Positions 8,910 to 17,120 of a stretch of DNA of 64,000 nt are shown here, in pieces; position 1 is the stretch's first letter, and every line of letters begins with the position of its first letter. The position numbers and the translations under genes were made by a program. The notes beneath the pieces were generated by a model. The model searched no databases, had not been told where the DNA came from, and worked only from the letters and a program-made list of their open reading frames with translations. Source of the DNA: Enterococcus_C asini_A (lineage in GTDB: Bacteria; Bacillota; Bacilli; Lactobacillales; Enterococcaceae); NCBI RefSeq assembly GCF_031928785.1, contig NZ_JARQAL010000001.1; one strand, 5' to 3'.

Positions 8910-9569
8910 ATGGATTTTGCAATCATCAAAGAGACCGCACCCCTCTACTGGCAAGCTTTACAAGTAACGCTAGGATTAGCAGTGGTAGGAATTTTATTGT
9001 CATTAAGTTTAGGCTTTTGCCTTGGAATGATCCGCTATTTCAAGTTACCGGTGATCTATGCCATTGTGGGAGGCTATATCGAATTGGCACGAAATACTCC
9101 ATTGCTGATTCAGTTGTATTTCCTTTATTATGGTCTACCAAAAGTTGGCATCCCCTTGGAGAAAAATAGCGCAGCAATCATTGGTTTGACTTTTTTAGGA
9201 GCAGCATACATGGCGGAAGCCTTTCGTAGTAGTTTTGAGACAATTCCTCAAGTGCAACTGGAAAGTGGCCGTTCTTTAGGATTTAGTCGCTGGCAGTTAG
9301 CTCGAATAGTGATTTTACCCCAAGGCTTGCCTCAGAGTATCCCCAGTTTGGGGGCGAATTGTATTTTTCTATTGAAAGAAACTTCGGTATTCAGTGCAAT
9401 TTCGATTATGGATCTTACCAATACGGCTAAAGATTTGATTGGCATGTATTACATGACCCGGGAATTTTTACTGATGTTGGTAGTGAGCTATGCTCTGGTG
9501 ATTTTGCCAATGATTTTGATCATCAACTTATTGGAAAGGCGGGTTCGACGTGTCAATTACGGGCTATAA
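8910..9569 (+). CDS. polar amino acid ABC transporter permease 1
   Basis: An inner-membrane subunit of a HisM/GlnP-type importer (219 aa from the ATG at 8910, with RBS AAAGGAGG at 8895-8902; a GTG at 8904 overlapping the previous stop is less likely). Several hydrophobic spans are present, the N-terminal signature ELARNTPLLIQLYFLYYGLP, and the EAA loop (YMAEAFRSSFETIPQVQLESGRSLG) that docks on the ATPase. Co-operonic with the PLP enzymes, so a sulfur amino acid or peptide such as cystine, methionine or cystathionine is the inferred cargo. Confidence 0.9.
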   Translation: MDFAIIKETAPLYWQALQVTLGLAVVGILLSLSLGFCLGMIRYFKLPVIYAIVGGYIELARNTPLLIQLYFLYYGLPKVGIPLEKNSAAIIGLTFLGAAYMAEAFRSSFETIPQVQLESGRSLGFSRWQLARIVILPQGLPQSIPSLGANCIFLLKETSVFSAISIMDLTNTAKDLIGMYYMTREFLLMLVVSYALVILPMILIINLLERRVRRVNYGL

Positions 9570-10245
9570 AGTGCTACTGGAAGGAAACAATCTTAATCGG
9601 ATTATGGAAAGCTTGCTAGTGGTGATCAAAATCTCATTGATTTCACTGATTTTAGGACTGTTGTTAGGCTTAGTTATTGGAATTTTACGAACGGTGGGTA
9701 TCAGAGGGATTCAATGGTTGTTTCAAGTCTATCTAGAATTTTTCCGCGTGGTCCCATTATTGGTTTTGCTCTTTGTATTTTATTATATTTTGCCAGAAGC
9801 ATTAGATACTCAGATTGATCAACAACTGGTATCCATACTAGTCTTTGTTTTATGGATTGCAGCCGAGATGAGTGATCTCGTACGGAAGGCTTTAACCAAT
9901 GTTCCTCAAGGACAGCTTGAGATTGGTCGCTCCTTAGGTTTTGATCGGTGGCAGTTGTATCGAGTAATTTTATTGCCCCAAGGCTTGCCGACGATTATTC
10001 CAGATACGTTAAATCTCATAACCCGCGTGATTAAGTCCACAAGTTTACTGATGATGATTGGCGTACCAGAGTTGATTCGGGTAGGAACACAAGTCATCGA
10101 AAACTATGCAGTTACAATTCCCACGGCAAGCTTTTGGGTTTATGGCGCTTTATTTTTATTATACTTTGCTCTTTGTTTTCCCTTAAGTCAGCTAGCGAAA
10201 GTCTTAGAAAGAAGAGCAGCCCAAGGAGGACAATATGCTGATTGA
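9550..10245 (+). CDS. polar amino acid ABC transporter permease 2
   Basis: Second permease of the importer, 231 aa. It begins at GTG 9550 and overlaps the preceding gene by 20 bases, typical of translationally coupled permease pairs. The family signature VYLEFFRVVPLLVLLFVFYY and the EAA loop (AEMSDLVRKALTNVPQGQLEIGRSLG) are clear; it has several membrane spans. It forms a heterodimer with the previous permease. Confidence 0.9.
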   Translation: MSITGYKVLLEGNNLNRIMESLLVVIKISLISLILGLLLGLVIGILRTVGIRGIQWLFQVYLEFFRVVPLLVLLFVFYYILPEALDTQIDQQLVSILVFVLWIAAEMSDLVRKALTNVPQGQLEIGRSLGFDRWQLYRVILLPQGLPTIIPDTLNLITRVIKSTSLLMMIGVPELIRVGTQVIENYAVTIPTASFWVYGALFLLYFALCFPLSQLAKVLERRAAQGGQYAD

Positions 10246-10972
10246 AACGAAAAAATTGAACAAGTCCTACCGTGAGAAGCCAGTATTGCATGATATCGAC
10301 TTAGCCATTGCAAAAGGCGAAGTAGTTACAGTGATTGGTCCATCTGGTAGCGGAAAAAGTACTCTGCTGCGGTGTCTTAATGGCTTGGAAGAGATTAACA
10401 GCGGATCAATTATCTTTAAAGGCAAGGAGTTAAGTCAAAAGGAAAAAGAATGGCAGAAAGTCCGTAAAGAAATCGGCATGGTTTTTCAAAGCTATGATTT
10501 ATTTCCTGATCGCACAGTCTTAGAAAATTTAATAATTGGTCCGGTAATGGTAAAAAAAATAGCCAAAGATCAAGCAATGGCTAATGCCCGGCAATGGTTG
10601 CAACGGGTGGGTCTGGAAGCTTATGGCGACAGTTATCCTCGAGCACTTTCGGGAGGACAGAAACAGCGGGTGGCGATTGTTCGCAGCCTTTGTATGGAAC
10701 CAGAGTTAATCTTGTTGGATGAAATTACCGCTTCTTTGGATCCTGAAATGGTCCGAGAGGTATTAGAGGTGATTTTGGATTTGGCACAAGGTGATACTAC
10801 TATGTTAATCGTGACCCATGAGATGGTTTTTGCTCGGCAAGTTAGTGATCGCATCATCTTTATGGCCGAGGGACGAATTCTCGAAGAAAGCAGTCCGCAA
10901 AAATTCTTTACTCAACCGCAAACACAGCGGGGACAAGCATTTATTCAAAGTTTGGATTTCACTCATCTGTGA
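10235..10972 (+). CDS. polar amino acid ABC transporter ATP-binding protein
   Basis: The 245-aa energising subunit of the importer. It has a complete nucleotide-binding site: Walker A GPSGSGKST (about 34-42), Q-loop FQSYDLFPD, signature LSGGQKQRVAI, Walker B LILLDEITASLD and switch His in IVTHEM. The DEITASLD form is usual in amino acid importers. It overlaps the permease gene by 11 bases. Confidence 0.95.
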   Translation: MLIETKKLNKSYREKPVLHDIDLAIAKGEVVTVIGPSGSGKSTLLRCLNGLEEINSGSIIFKGKELSQKEKEWQKVRKEIGMVFQSYDLFPDRTVLENLIIGPVMVKKIAKDQAMANARQWLQRVGLEAYGDSYPRALSGGQKQRVAIVRSLCMEPELILLDEITASLDPEMVREVLEVILDLAQGDTTMLIVTHEMVFARQVSDRIIFMAEGRILEESSPQKFFTQPQTQRGQAFIQSLDFTHL

Positions 10973-11003
10973 TGGGATCAAAAAAAGGAAAGAGGGAATA
11001 GCT

Positions 11004-11852
11004 ATGAAACGATTTTGGAAATTGGTAGGTAGTTTATTGTTGGTAGGATTGGTATTAACGGGGTGTGGGAATGGTAGTAATTCTGATAAAGAAGCTACTA
11101 AAAGCCAATCTAGCTTGGAAGAAATTAAGGAACGGAAAACTTTGAAAGTAGCAGTGTTTGGTGATCTTTCGCCCTATGGCTATGTGGATGAAAATGGGCA
11201 ACACCAAGGGTATGATGTTTATTTAGCTAAGCGCTTGGCTAAAGATCTTTTAGGTGACGAAGAGAAAGTGACCTTTGTGACAGTTAATTCTGAAGAACGA
11301 GTAGATGCTTTGAAATCCAATAAGGTGGATATCGTCTTAGCGAACTTTACCAAAACCCCTGAGCGAGAAAAAGTAGTAGATTTTGCTGATCCTTATATGA
11401 AAGTCGGGATTGGCGTCGTTTCACCGAAAACCAATGCCATTACAGAGGCGAAAGAACTTGATGGTAAGCAATTGATTGTGACCAAAGGAACGACGGCTGA
11501 AACCTATTTTACGAAAGAACATCCAAAAGTGAAGCTAGAAAAATATGAATCAAAATCTCAGCAGTTTCAAGCATTGACAGACGGTCGGGCTGTGGCTTTG
11601 GCAGATGATAATTCTTATCTCTACGCTTGGGTGAAGGAAAATCCTGATTTTGAAGTGGGCATTAAAGAGATCGGGGAGGTCTCTACCATTAATCCAGCAG
11701 TGAAAAAAGGCAATCAAGAGCTGCTGGATTGGGTTAATCAAGAGCTTTCCACACTTTCTAAAGAAGGTTTCTTTGAACAAGCCTATGAGGAAACCTTGGC
11801 ACCGTTTTTTGGAGCAGATATTGAGGCCAAAGATATTATTGTGACAAACTGA
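11004..11852 (+). CDS. amino acid ABC transporter substrate-binding lipoprotein
   Basis: The extracellular receptor of the importer, 282 aa. The start is the ATG at 11004 with RBS AAAGGAAAGAGGG. The signal is MKRFWKLVGSLLLVGLVLTG with lipobox LTGC, followed by a Ser/Asn-rich linker and a bacterial extracellular solute-binding family 3 domain (TLKVAVFGDLSPYGYVDENG; GYDVYLAKRLAKDLLG; AEATK-type hinge; VTKGTTAETYF). The ligand cannot be read from sequence; the Met T-box and the two C-S lyases point to a sulfur compound. Confidence 0.92.
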   Translation: MKRFWKLVGSLLLVGLVLTGCGNGSNSDKEATKSQSSLEEIKERKTLKVAVFGDLSPYGYVDENGQHQGYDVYLAKRLAKDLLGDEEKVTFVTVNSEERVDALKSNKVDIVLANFTKTPEREKVVDFADPYMKVGIGVVSPKTNAITEAKELDGKQLIVTKGTTAETYFTKEHPKVKLEKYESKSQQFQALTDGRAVALADDNSYLYAWVKENPDFEVGIKEIGEVSTINPAVKKGNQELLDWVNQELSTLSKEGFFEQAYEETLAPFFGADIEAKDIIVTN

Positions 11853-11920
11853 TAAGGAAAAAATTTCCACTTTGTTGAAGGTTTATTTTAAAAAATCCAA
11901 GATAGAAAGTTTGATAAATG

Positions 11921-11962
11921 AATAGAGGGAAGCCTTTGATTAAAAAGGATTTCTCTATTTAT
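11921..11962 (+). terminator. intrinsic terminator of the T-box operon
   Basis: AATAGAG..AA.CCTTT pairs with AAAGG..TTCTCTATT, followed by T-rich DNA. Confidence 0.65.
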
Positions 11963-12020
11963 TATTTTAAAAGAAAACTTTCAGAGGTTAATGACTAAAG
12001 CTTATAAGGGTATCGAGGGT

Positions 12021-12048
12021 TTGCATTCACTCCGAAATTCGCTACAAT
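12021..12048 (+). promoter_or_regulatory. promoter of the LacI-type regulator gene
   Basis: TTGCAT, a 16-base spacer and TACAAT lie about 30 bases before the start codon. Confidence 0.6.
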
Positions 12049-12076
12049 GATAAAAAAGATAGTTGGAGAAGATAAG

Positions 12077-13060
12077 ATGAAAAAGATAACCATCAAAGAA
12101 GTTGCGGAAGAAGCTGGCGTTTCCAAAACCACGATTTCACGATTTTTGAATAATAATTACGGCAATATGTCAATAGAAACCAAAAACAGAATTGCAGAAG
12201 TAATTCAGCGTTTGAATTATCGTCCTAGCAGACAAGCACAGGCCTTAAAATCAAAGCATAGTTATTTGATTGGCGTAGTTGTAGCTGATATTTCCAATTT
12301 ATACTCTTCCTTGCTTTTAAAAGGAATCGGCTCAATTTTGGAAGAGCAAGGCTATCAAATGATCATAGTAGATGCGGCTAATTCGGTAGCCCAAGAAACC
12401 GAATTGCTAGAAAAACTATTGGATCAAAATGTGGAAGGCATTATTCTTCAGCCATCTTCTCGTCAATCAGAAAATTATACCTTTATTACGGAACGACATA
12501 CCCCATTGCTATTAGTCGATCGGCAAACAGAGCCTGAAAAATGGTCTTCAGTTATGACCAATAATATCGCTGCCACGCAAGAGCTGATTGAAAGAGCCCT
12601 AGCGAAAGGATATGAAAATGTTGTGGTTGTAAGCGAGCCGATTAAAGAGGCCAACACTCGAGAGCTGCGGTATCAAACTGTTAAAAAAACGACAGTAAAA
12701 GCGGGAAAAGAATGTCAATTGGTTGAGTTGACAGCAAAAACTCAATTAGCTGAATTACTGAAGCCTTTATTAACTAACTCAAAGAAAAGTTTGCTCTTTG
12801 CAGCTAACGGTCGTGTATTAATGGAAACGTTAGCTTGGCTAATTGAAGAAGAAATCAATGTTCCAGCAGAACTGGGGATTACCGGCTTTGACGATTGGAA
12901 TTTGACGGCATTAGTCGGTCCGGGAATCACTAGTATCGAGCAGCCTTCGAAAAAAATTGGAGAAATTGCGGCCGAGCATTTACTGGAATTACTAAAAGAA
13001 CCGCAAGCAAGACAAGAAATTATTGTACCCTCGACTATTCAATGGCGAAACTCAATCTAA
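12077..13060 (+). CDS. LacI/GalR-family transcriptional regulator
   Basis: A 327-aa regulator. The N-terminal helix-turn-helix is ITIKEVAEEAGVSKTTISRFL (residues 3-23), with hinge helix RPSRQAQALKSKHS and a periplasmic-binding-protein-like effector domain (IGVVVADISNLYSSLL to GFDDWNLTALVGPGITSIEQP). The start is the ATG at 12077 after GGAGAAG; an upstream ATG at 12047 has no RBS and lies in the promoter. It sits directly upstream of, and in the same direction as, the hexulose-type operon. The LacI-type palindromes between them (13102-13117, 13181-13194, 13208-13220) are its likely operators. The inducer is unknown. Confidence 0.92.
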   Translation: MKKITIKEVAEEAGVSKTTISRFLNNNYGNMSIETKNRIAEVIQRLNYRPSRQAQALKSKHSYLIGVVVADISNLYSSLLLKGIGSILEEQGYQMIIVDAANSVAQETELLEKLLDQNVEGIILQPSSRQSENYTFITERHTPLLLVDRQTEPEKWSSVMTNNIAATQELIERALAKGYENVVVVSEPIKEANTRELRYQTVKKTTVKAGKECQLVELTAKTQLAELLKPLLTNSKKSLLFAANGRVLMETLAWLIEEEINVPAELGITGFDDWNLTALVGPGITSIEQPSKKIGEIAAEHLLELLKEPQARQEIIVPSTIQWRNSI

Positions 13061-13092
13061 AAATGTTATTTTTTATTTTTTTTTTGAAAAAT

Positions 13093-13135
13093 AGGAATGT
13101 TTGGAAACCGATTTCCAAACATTCCTACTTTTTTT
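13093..13135 (+). terminator. terminator of the regulator gene with an operator-like sequence in its stem-loop
   Basis: A perfect 15-bp hairpin (13093-13107 with 13112-13126, loop CCGA) is followed by seven T at 13129-13135. Its apex, TGGAAACCGATTTCCA (13102-13117), is a 16-bp palindrome matching the half-sites of the operators downstream. Confidence 0.85.
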
Positions 13136-13161
13136 GTTGAACCTTCGATGTTTTTTAAAAC

Positions 13162-13175
13162 TGAAAGCGTTGACA
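13162..13175 (+). promoter_or_regulatory. cre site (CcpA) overlapping the -35 box
   Basis: TGAAAGCGTTGACA matches the cre consensus TGWAANCGNTNWCA at every position. Its last six bases are the -35 hexamer TTGACA of the operon promoter. Carbon catabolite repression is the expected effect. Confidence 0.85.
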
Positions 13176-13198
13176 AACTTTGGAAACCGGTTTACTAT
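13170..13198 (+). promoter_or_regulatory. promoter of the hexulose-type operon
   Basis: TTGACA (13170-13175), 17-base spacer and TACTAT (13193-13198). The spacer contains an operator. Confidence 0.85.
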
Positions 13199-13220
13199 AC
13201 GGATATAGAAACCGGTTAAC
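13181..13220 (+). promoter_or_regulatory. two LacI-type operators at the operon promoter
   Basis: TGGAAACCGGTTTA (13181-13194) lies between -35 and -10, and GAAACCGGTTAAC (13208-13220) lies at the start of transcription. Both have the AACCGGTT core, and their centres are about 26 bases apart. Placement predicts repression by the adjacent LacI-type protein. Confidence 0.75.
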
Positions 13221-13244
13221 TAACAGAGAGGATGCGGAATTACC

Positions 13245-13979
13245 ATGAATAAAAAATTAGTGCTGAACTTCTTAGTTTTTGCTGACAGAGTGGCAAATGG
13301 CGAATTGCAAAGTGAATTATTACCAGACATAGTTGACTTGGGTTTTAGCCAAGTTGAAATCAGAAGAGAGTATTTTAGAAACATTCAAGAAGAAATACCC
13401 GTTATTCAAAAAGAAGCCAAACGCTTACATTTAACCTTATTCTACAGTGTTCCGGATGAAGTATATGTTGACGGACAAATTAATCCTAACCTGTCCCAAT
13501 ATTTGGATGAAGCAAAAAAAATGGGCGTTACCCATGTTAAGTGGAACATTGGTGATTTTAACGGTGATCTTCATGAGGACGAGTTGAGTACACTGCTTGA
13601 TTATGGGATTGGGATTTCAATCGAAAATGATCAGACTCAAACATCGGGTACAATCAAAGCAATTACAACATTTATGAAAGCGATTAATAAGACAGATCTA
13701 GATTTAGGCTATGTTTATGATCTGGGAAATTGGCGGTTTGTCGGCGAAGATGAAATTGAAGCGGCCAAACGATTGAAGGAATATGTTCGTTATATTCATG
13801 TGAAAGACGTTCGTTACGAAAAGCAAAAACCGCAAGCTACTAGTTTGGATCACGGTGAAATCGATTGGCGTAAAGCGTTGCAAATGCTACCTCAAGAGGT
13901 TCCTGTGGCAATCGAATATCCAACCACTTTAAACGCCGAAATTATTGAAGCAAAAAAATTATTGGAGGAGGAATTCTAA
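13245..13979 (+). CDS. sugar phosphate isomerase/epimerase-like TIM-barrel protein
   Basis: A 244-aa protein of the xylose isomerase-like/AP endonuclease 2 superfamily. The four metal ligands expected for this fold are visible in ISIENDQT (Glu), YDLGNW (Asp), YIHVKD (His) and AIEYP (Glu). It acts on a sugar or sugar acid in the cytoplasm, as an isomerase, epimerase or occasionally a dehydratase. First gene of the operon with RBS GAGAGGATG. Its stop overlaps the next start by one base. The exact substrate is not recognisable. Confidence 0.85.
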   Translation: MNKKLVLNFLVFADRVANGELQSELLPDIVDLGFSQVEIRREYFRNIQEEIPVIQKEAKRLHLTLFYSVPDEVYVDGQINPNLSQYLDEAKKMGVTHVKWNIGDFNGDLHEDELSTLLDYGIGISIENDQTQTSGTIKAITTFMKAINKTDLDLGYVYDLGNWRFVGEDEIEAAKRLKEYVRYIHVKDVRYEKQKPQATSLDHGEIDWRKALQMLPQEVPVAIEYPTTLNAEIIEAKKLLEEEF

Positions 13980-14224
13980 TGACAGATCAACAAACTAAAA
14001 TCGATCCAGAAAAATTTGCTTATCACTTTATGGAAATGACTCAGCCGACTGCAGGGATTTCAGAAGATATGGAAGCAGCAGCGAAAAAAGCATTGGCTGC
14101 TTATCTTGCCGGTTACTATTTAATTCAAAAATTTAATCATTTGGAAAATGATTTCTTTGTAGAAGATCACGGAAAACCAATCTCGAAATATCAACGTATC
14201 TTAAGCGAACTAAACAATTACTAG
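13979..14224 (+). CDS. small conserved-looking protein of the operon, unknown function
   Basis: An 81-aa soluble, mainly helical protein. RBS GGAGGAGG precedes the ATG, which overlaps the preceding stop (TAATG), so it is translationally coupled and very probably real. A central Ala-rich helix (MEAAAKKALAAYLAGYYLIQ) is followed by an acidic segment. No domain is recognised. Its position between an isomerase and a permease suggests an accessory or regulatory subunit, which is inference only. Confidence 0.75.
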   Translation: MTDQQTKIDPEKFAYHFMEMTQPTAGISEDMEAAAKKALAAYLAGYYLIQKFNHLENDFFVEDHGKPISKYQRILSELNNY

Positions 14225-14237
14225 GAGGTGAGCACTT

Positions 14238-15509
14238 ATGGGAAGCGCAATTACCGGAATATTATTAGCTTTAACCTTTATTGTCTTTGTATTATATGCA
14301 ATGAAAGGCGGGAACTTAACTGTTGGTTTTTTCGTAATGGCATTATTATGGACGATTATCGGAATGGTGCCCTTTAATATTGCAATCAAGGAAATATTCA
14401 CAGATCCTGTCTTGAATTACGGAAAAACTGCCGCCTACATTATTTTTGGATCTTGGTTTGGCCGAGTTTTGGTAGATACCGGAATAGCCGGTAGTATTAG
14501 TCGTCGTACGGAAAAAGTCGGAAAGAAAAGTCCAGTATTAGCTACTATTTTAATCGCTCTAGTAATCGCTTTAATTTTTACCAGTTCTTATGGTGTTGGC
14601 TCAGCGATTGCGGTGGGGGTAATTCTTTTCCCAATCATGTTTTCAATTGGGGTACCCAAAAATATCGCTGTAACAATTTTTACGATGGCTATTGGTGCTG
14701 CGATGTATGTCAATAATGTTTTGTTCGTCCAATTTCAAGTCTTTTTCCCAAAAGTAGAGTGGGGAGCACATTATCAACGTTTTGGCTTTGTTGCCATGGG
14801 AATTCAAATGGTTGTTTTAATTGTTTTTATTCTCTTTAATGCAAAAAAAATTCGTAATGGAAAACCAGAAATTGTTGAAAGCAATACTGAAGCCGAAATA
14901 GTTGAAGTACCGATTTGGACTTATCTTTTGCCAGTATTACCCGTTGCATTGAGTATTTTTGCAAAATGGGATGCCGTTCCAGCGCTGTTGATTTCAACGA
15001 TTATCGCCTTTGCTGCGACAGGAAATATGAAAGGTTACAGCAAGTTTGTTACTTTGATGAATGAAACGGTGAAACATGCGATTAGCGATATTTCTGGATT
15101 ATTGATCATGTTGTTTGTCTTAACCATGTTCCAAGCGGCAGCTGTACATGCAATGTCAGGTTTCACTGAGGTTTTCCAAGCAATCATCCCTAGCAGTAAA
15201 CTAGTATTAATTATTATCGTTGCAATTATCGCACCTCTGTCCTTCTTCCGTGGCCCTTTGATGCTCTATGGAGCAGGTGCCGCAACAGCTGCCATCTTAG
15301 TTGGAACAGGGATGTTTGATCAATATTTCTTATATGGATTACTAGTCGTTCCTTCAATGATGGGAGTATCAGCATGTATTACGCAATCATGGAATCTATG
15401 GTCGGTCCAATATGCTCGACTAGATACTAAGACATTCTTAATTACAGGGGTGCCATGGGCGTGGGTTGCCACCGTCTTTAATTTGTTTGCCGCATACATT
15501 TTGCTTTAA
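14238..15509 (+). CDS. GntP-like (ion transporter superfamily) permease
   Basis: A 423-aa polytopic membrane protein with about 11-12 hydrophobic spans and a central cytoplasmic loop (about 205-225). Features of the ion-transporter superfamily that includes gluconate and citrate permeases are visible: re-entrant-like segments (SSYGVGSAIAVGVILFP; FRGPLMLYGAGAATAAIL) and MMGVSACITQSWNLW. RBS AGGAGGTG. It probably takes up the operon's substrate with a proton or sodium ion. A sugar acid is the most likely cargo by family; the sequence does not show it. Confidence 0.8.
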   Translation: MGSAITGILLALTFIVFVLYAMKGGNLTVGFFVMALLWTIIGMVPFNIAIKEIFTDPVLNYGKTAAYIIFGSWFGRVLVDTGIAGSISRRTEKVGKKSPVLATILIALVIALIFTSSYGVGSAIAVGVILFPIMFSIGVPKNIAVTIFTMAIGAAMYVNNVLFVQFQVFFPKVEWGAHYQRFGFVAMGIQMVVLIVFILFNAKKIRNGKPEIVESNTEAEIVEVPIWTYLLPVLPVALSIFAKWDAVPALLISTIIAFAATGNMKGYSKFVTLMNETVKHAISDISGLLIMLFVLTMFQAAAVHAMSGFTEVFQAIIPSSKLVLIIIVAIIAPLSFFRGPLMLYGAGAATAAILVGTGMFDQYFLYGLLVVPSMMGVSACITQSWNLWSVQYARLDTKTFLITGVPWAWVATVFNLFAAYILL

Positions 15510-15534
15510 AAATAAAAGAAAAGAGGAAATGAAC

Positions 15535-16491
15535 ATGAGTGAATTTTTAACTATTGGAGAACCGATTGCTTTATTTGGATCAGAAGAAGTGGACAAATCT
15601 TTAAAGGATGCCCGGCATTTTCAAAAATTTTTAGCTGGAGCGGAAGTCAATGTGGCAGTGGGAGTTTCCCGGCTGGGACATAGCAGCGAATACATTACTC
15701 AAGTTGGTAAAGATCCTTTTGGAGAATTTATTATTGACCAATTACACGAAAATCAAATTGGGACGGACTACATTTCAGAAAGTGCTGATTTTTGGACTGC
15801 TTTTCAATTAAAAGACCGCGTAAGTGAAGGAGATCCAAGCATCTTTTATTTCCGTAAAGGATCTGCAGCAGCCCACTTTGATCAGTCTGTGTTAGATAAA
15901 ATTGATTTTTCTGAAGTGAAAATGGCCCATTTGTCGGGGATTTTTCCCGCAATTTCACCTGAAGCGCAAAAAGCTTTCCGCTATTTGATTAGTTTGTTAG
16001 AAAAAAATAAAGTTCGGACCACTTTTGATCCTAATTTGCGTCCGCAGCTTTGGGCAAGCCAAGCTGAAATGGTAGCAACGATTAATGGCCTCGCTTCCCA
16101 TGCTGAGATTGTACTACCAGGAATCAATGAGGGTGAAATTTTAATGGGGAGTCGTGAACCGGAAGCGATTGCAGATTTCTATTTAAACAATGGGGAAGCA
16201 ACTCAGACGGTTATCGTAAAATTAGGTACAGCAGGTGCTTACGTCAAACAAAAGAATGGGACAAGTTTCACTGTTCCCGGCTTTACGGTTGCTAAAGTGG
16301 TAGATACTGTTGGTGCTGGAGATGGTTTTGCAGTGGGATTAATCACGGCTTTGATTGAAGAAAAATCATTAAAAGAAGCAGTTATTCGAGCAAATGCCAT
16401 TGGGGCGATGGCCGTTCAATCGCCTGGCGACAATGATGGCTATCCAACGCAAGAAGAGTTAGCAAAATTTTTACAAAAACAGGAAGTGTAA
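15535..16491 (+). CDS. PfkB-family sugar (acid) kinase, KDG kinase-like
   Basis: A 318-aa ribokinase-fold kinase. Seen: the N-terminal substrate-binding GG-like motif LAGAEVNVAVGVSRLG, FDPNLRPQLW, ELILPGINEGE-type block (VLPGINEGEILMG), and the PfkB signature DTVGAGDGFAVGL with the catalytic Asp. It most resembles 2-keto-3-deoxygluconate kinases, but the operon has no KDPG aldolase, so the true substrate may be another ketose or sugar acid. The start at 15535 is chosen for its spacing from AGAGGA; an ATG at 15529 is also in frame. Confidence 0.85.
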   Translation: MSEFLTIGEPIALFGSEEVDKSLKDARHFQKFLAGAEVNVAVGVSRLGHSSEYITQVGKDPFGEFIIDQLHENQIGTDYISESADFWTAFQLKDRVSEGDPSIFYFRKGSAAAHFDQSVLDKIDFSEVKMAHLSGIFPAISPEAQKAFRYLISLLEKNKVRTTFDPNLRPQLWASQAEMVATINGLASHAEIVLPGINEGEILMGSREPEAIADFYLNNGEATQTVIVKLGTAGAYVKQKNGTSFTVPGFTVAKVVDTVGAGDGFAVGLITALIEEKSLKEAVIRANAIGAMAVQSPGDNDGYPTQEELAKFLQKQEV

Positions 16492-16493
16492 AT

Positions 16494-17120
16494 ATGAGAC
16501 TACAAACAGCGATTGACCGTGTCCCCTTGGAAGAAGCGGTGGCTTTAGCCAAGCAATTGGATGGTAAAACGGATATTCTAGAGATGGGCACCTCACTGGT
16601 AAAAGACTATGGAAATTTGGCAATCGAGCAACTAAGAGCGGCCCTTGCCCAAACTGAATTATTAGTCGACAGCAAAACAATTGATGAAGGCGCCTATGAG
16701 TTTAATCAAGCCTTTTCTTATGGTGGTGATCTCGTTACCGTTATGGGAGCTGCCTCGTTGGACACGCTACAAGCTTGTTATGAGGTGGCACAAAAATTCA
16801 ATAAAACGATGATGATTGACTTATTAGAAGTTTCAGATGAGAAAATTCAACAAATCAAGGATTTTCCTGAAGCAATCTATGCCTTACATCATTCAATCGA
16901 TCGGAAAGATCACTTTGATGCTGTAGCAAGCGTCGCTGAATTCCATGAGAAATTTCCTGAAATCAAACGGTTAGCAATTGCGGGTGGCATTGACCTAAAG
17001 CAAGCACAATTACTAGCTGAACAAGGAATTATCGAAGTGATTATCGTGGGATCAAAGATTACTAAAGCACAAGATCCTTTAGCTGCAGTCAATGAATTTA
17101 CGGGAGCTGTTCACAAATGA
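16494..17120 (+). CDS. 3-hexulose-6-phosphate synthase-like / KGPDC-family decarboxylase
   Basis: A 208-aa OMP-decarboxylase-superfamily TIM barrel. The suprafamily active-site residues are visible: Asp8, Glu30 (ILEMG) and the Asp59-Lys61-Asp64 triad in LVDSKTIDEG; the phosphate-binding loop is AIAGGID..VIIVGSKIT. The KT-D pattern is HPS-like. The segment HHSIDRKDH differs from both classic HPS (HxGxD) and UlaD-type 3-keto-gulonate-6-P decarboxylase (HRSRD), so the activity is uncertain. The next gene encodes a PHI-like SIS protein, the usual HPS partner, and overlaps it by four bases. Confidence 0.8.
   Translation: MRLQTAIDRVPLEEAVALAKQLDGKTDILEMGTSLVKDYGNLAIEQLRAALAQTELLVDSKTIDEGAYEFNQAFSYGGDLVTVMGAASLDTLQACYEVAQKFNKTMMIDLLEVSDEKIQQIKDFPEAIYALHHSIDRKDHFDAVASVAEFHEKFPEIKRLAIAGGIDLKQAQLLAEQGIIEVIIVGSKITKAQDPLAAVNEFTGAVHK

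Noticed and set aside
13102..13117. second cre site
   Set aside because: It is one base off in the CG core spacing and longer than cre; it fits the local LacI-type operator pattern better.
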